DNA from: JASHVB01 sp035535035
GTDB taxonomy: Bacteria > Pseudomonadota > Alphaproteobacteria > Acetobacterales > Acetobacteraceae
Reading direction: 5' to 3'
DNA length: 14,999 bases
Assembly: GCA_035535035.1 (NCBI GenBank)
Contig: DATLQW010000112.1
Coordinates: forward strand, 1 to 14,999
Both the position numbers and the translations under genes were made by a program. Below, piece after piece: positions 13,665 to 14,999 of the stretch (the stretch's first letter is position 1; every line of letters starts with the position of its first letter). The notes below the pieces were generated by a model that ran no database searches, had not been told where the DNA came from, and worked only from the letters and a program-made list of their open reading frames with translations.

Positions 13665-13928
13665 ATGGCGCGGGCAATGCTGACCTATCCGCTGGTTACC
13701 ATCGTGGAGTTCGACGCGCGCCTCGATGCGCAGCGGGACGACTCTTTGTGGGAACTGGTCGCTGGCCGCATCGCGGCCATGACCAACCCGACCGGGGATC
13801 ATGAACAGTTCGCCGGACCTGCGCGGCGGCGATTGCCCGCCGGGCCGCTACCCAACCTAACACCGCACCGCGGTAGCGCGATTGATTGCGCACTCATGCG
13901 CCGGCCGATTTTCGTCACCGCATCTTGA
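13665..13928 (+). pseudogene. Uma2-family (DUF820) N-terminal fragment
   Basis: From ATG 13665 the product reads TIVEFDARLDAQRDDSLWEL then VAGRIAAMTNPTGDHEQFAG, the standard N-terminus of Uma2 proteins (TVEEF..W, ELVDG.I.AMT.., H..IAGN). After about 50 residues similarity stops and the remaining residues, to TGA 13926-13928, look random. The catalytic core and C-terminus are absent, so this 87-codon frame is a 3'-truncated remnant. It begins 11 bp after the malonyl-CoA decarboxylase stop. Interestingly, the other Uma2 piece in the window (2060-2425) is a C-terminal half in the same orientation. Confidence 0.68.
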
Positions 13929-14167
13929 CAATAACGTCAACGGCCAGGATCGCATCAGCCTGTTGCACATAACCTCGTGTTGGCAATGGGACGGGCGCCA
14001 AGCGACCCGAACGCGGAACCACTGCGTTGCAGAGTGGGGCCGTTGCTGCATTCATTGGCTCTCCAGTCCAGAACCCTGGTGCCTGCCGCTTCCGACGGCT
14101 AACACCGGAGTTTGGTTGTCACGATGCGTCACTGATCGCCTGTATGACCCGTGCTCGAGAGCGAAAC

Positions 14168-14302
14168 ATGTCCCATCGGTTAGAACTACGTCTTCTCCGC
14201 CTGCTCGGTATCGTGTTTGCCCTAGGGCAGGCAATGGCACCGGCCTCAAGCGCTCAGGCTACGGAGCTGTCGCAGACAATGATCGACGCAAGGTTGAAAT
14301 AG
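14168..14302 (+). CDS. Small secreted-peptide ORF
   Basis: This frame encodes 44 residues. MSHRLELRLLRLLGIVFALG is a basic n-region plus hydrophobic core, followed by AMAPASSAQA, a plausible signal peptidase I site, leaving only about 15 mature residues ending MIDARLK. GAGAG lies about 6 nt before the ATG. It ends 2 bp before the LprI-like gene and could be a leader peptide, a small exported peptide, or the truncated start of a lost secreted protein. No family is recognised. Confidence 0.4.
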   Translation: MSHRLELRLLRLLGIVFALGQAMAPASSAQATELSQTMIDARLK

Positions 14303-14304
14303 CG

Positions 14305-14899
<595 letters not shown>

Positions 14900-14983
14900 C
14901 GGGCATGGTACAAGTGTCTGGAATCGCCTAGAGATTGGGTGCTGACACCAACCCAGGCACCCGGACAGAATCTGCCATGCCCG
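14900..14983. repeat. 9-bp inverted repeat pair near the right edge
   Basis: CGGGCATGG (14900-14908) and CCATGCCCG (14975-14983) are perfect inverted repeats 66 bp apart, directly after the alternative stop of the LprI-like gene. The right arm contains an ATG at 14977 that opens an acidic frame running off the window (MPADDD...), so a further gene may start here. The evidence is weak. Confidence 0.25.
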
Positions 14984-14999
14984 CCGACGATGACGATAC

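Overview
The window is about 15 kb of GC-rich bacterial DNA with strong G/C preference at third codon positions. The gene content fits an alphaproteobacterium of the Acetobacteraceae/Rhodospirillales type: a MatA-type malonyl-CoA decarboxylase, Uma2-family fragments, a trehalose-6-phosphate synthase beside a GT4 glycosyltransferase, and a YciA thioesterase. That placement is inference from family content; no rRNA or tRNA gene is visible to settle it.

Layout. Positions 1-640 hold a possible gene tail ending at 289, followed by a strong hairpin. At 641-2059 lies a phospholipase D/cardiolipin synthase-type enzyme with a Tat-like lipoprotein signal. Next comes the decayed C-terminal part of a Uma2 gene (2060-2425). 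A GT4 glycosyltransferase (2500-3552, minus) and otsA (3776-5191, plus) diverge from one intergenic region, and a rho-independent terminator follows otsA at 5295-5340.

Positions 5371-8739 form a tight four-gene operon. It encodes a small helical protein, an Ig/carboxypeptidase-regulatory-like protein, a LysM plus peptidoglycan-binding protein, and a 657-aa protein with two Rossmann-type nucleotide-binding motifs and a ComEA-like helix-hairpin-helix near the C-terminus. The first three resemble accessory proteins that I recall being encoded beside VgrG/PAAR-type (type VI secretion or polymorphic toxin) genes. The fourth is therefore a candidate cargo or effector of unknown activity. A TIGR02996/leucine-rich-repeat protein converges on it with a 3-bp gap (8743-9501, minus). 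This module is the best candidate here for an undescribed system.

Positions 9502-10762 hold a decayed copy of the otsA 3' end (9545-9690), the thioesterase gene yciA (9720-10112), doubtful small minus-strand reading frames, an inverted repeat and four 10-bp tandem repeats. Positions 10763-13653 are two translationally coupled metabolic genes: the bifunctional NAD(P)H-hydrate repair enzyme Nnr and malonyl-CoA decarboxylase. A Uma2 N-terminal fragment follows (13665-13928).

The last kilobase has visibly lower GC. It carries a 44-aa secreted-peptide ORF and a secreted LprI-like (DUF1311) gene broken by an 18-unit TC dinucleotide tract. That tract looks like a slippage-prone switch between two C-termini. 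The several gene remnants (two Uma2 pieces, the otsA tail) indicate a region with repeated insertions and deletions between housekeeping genes.
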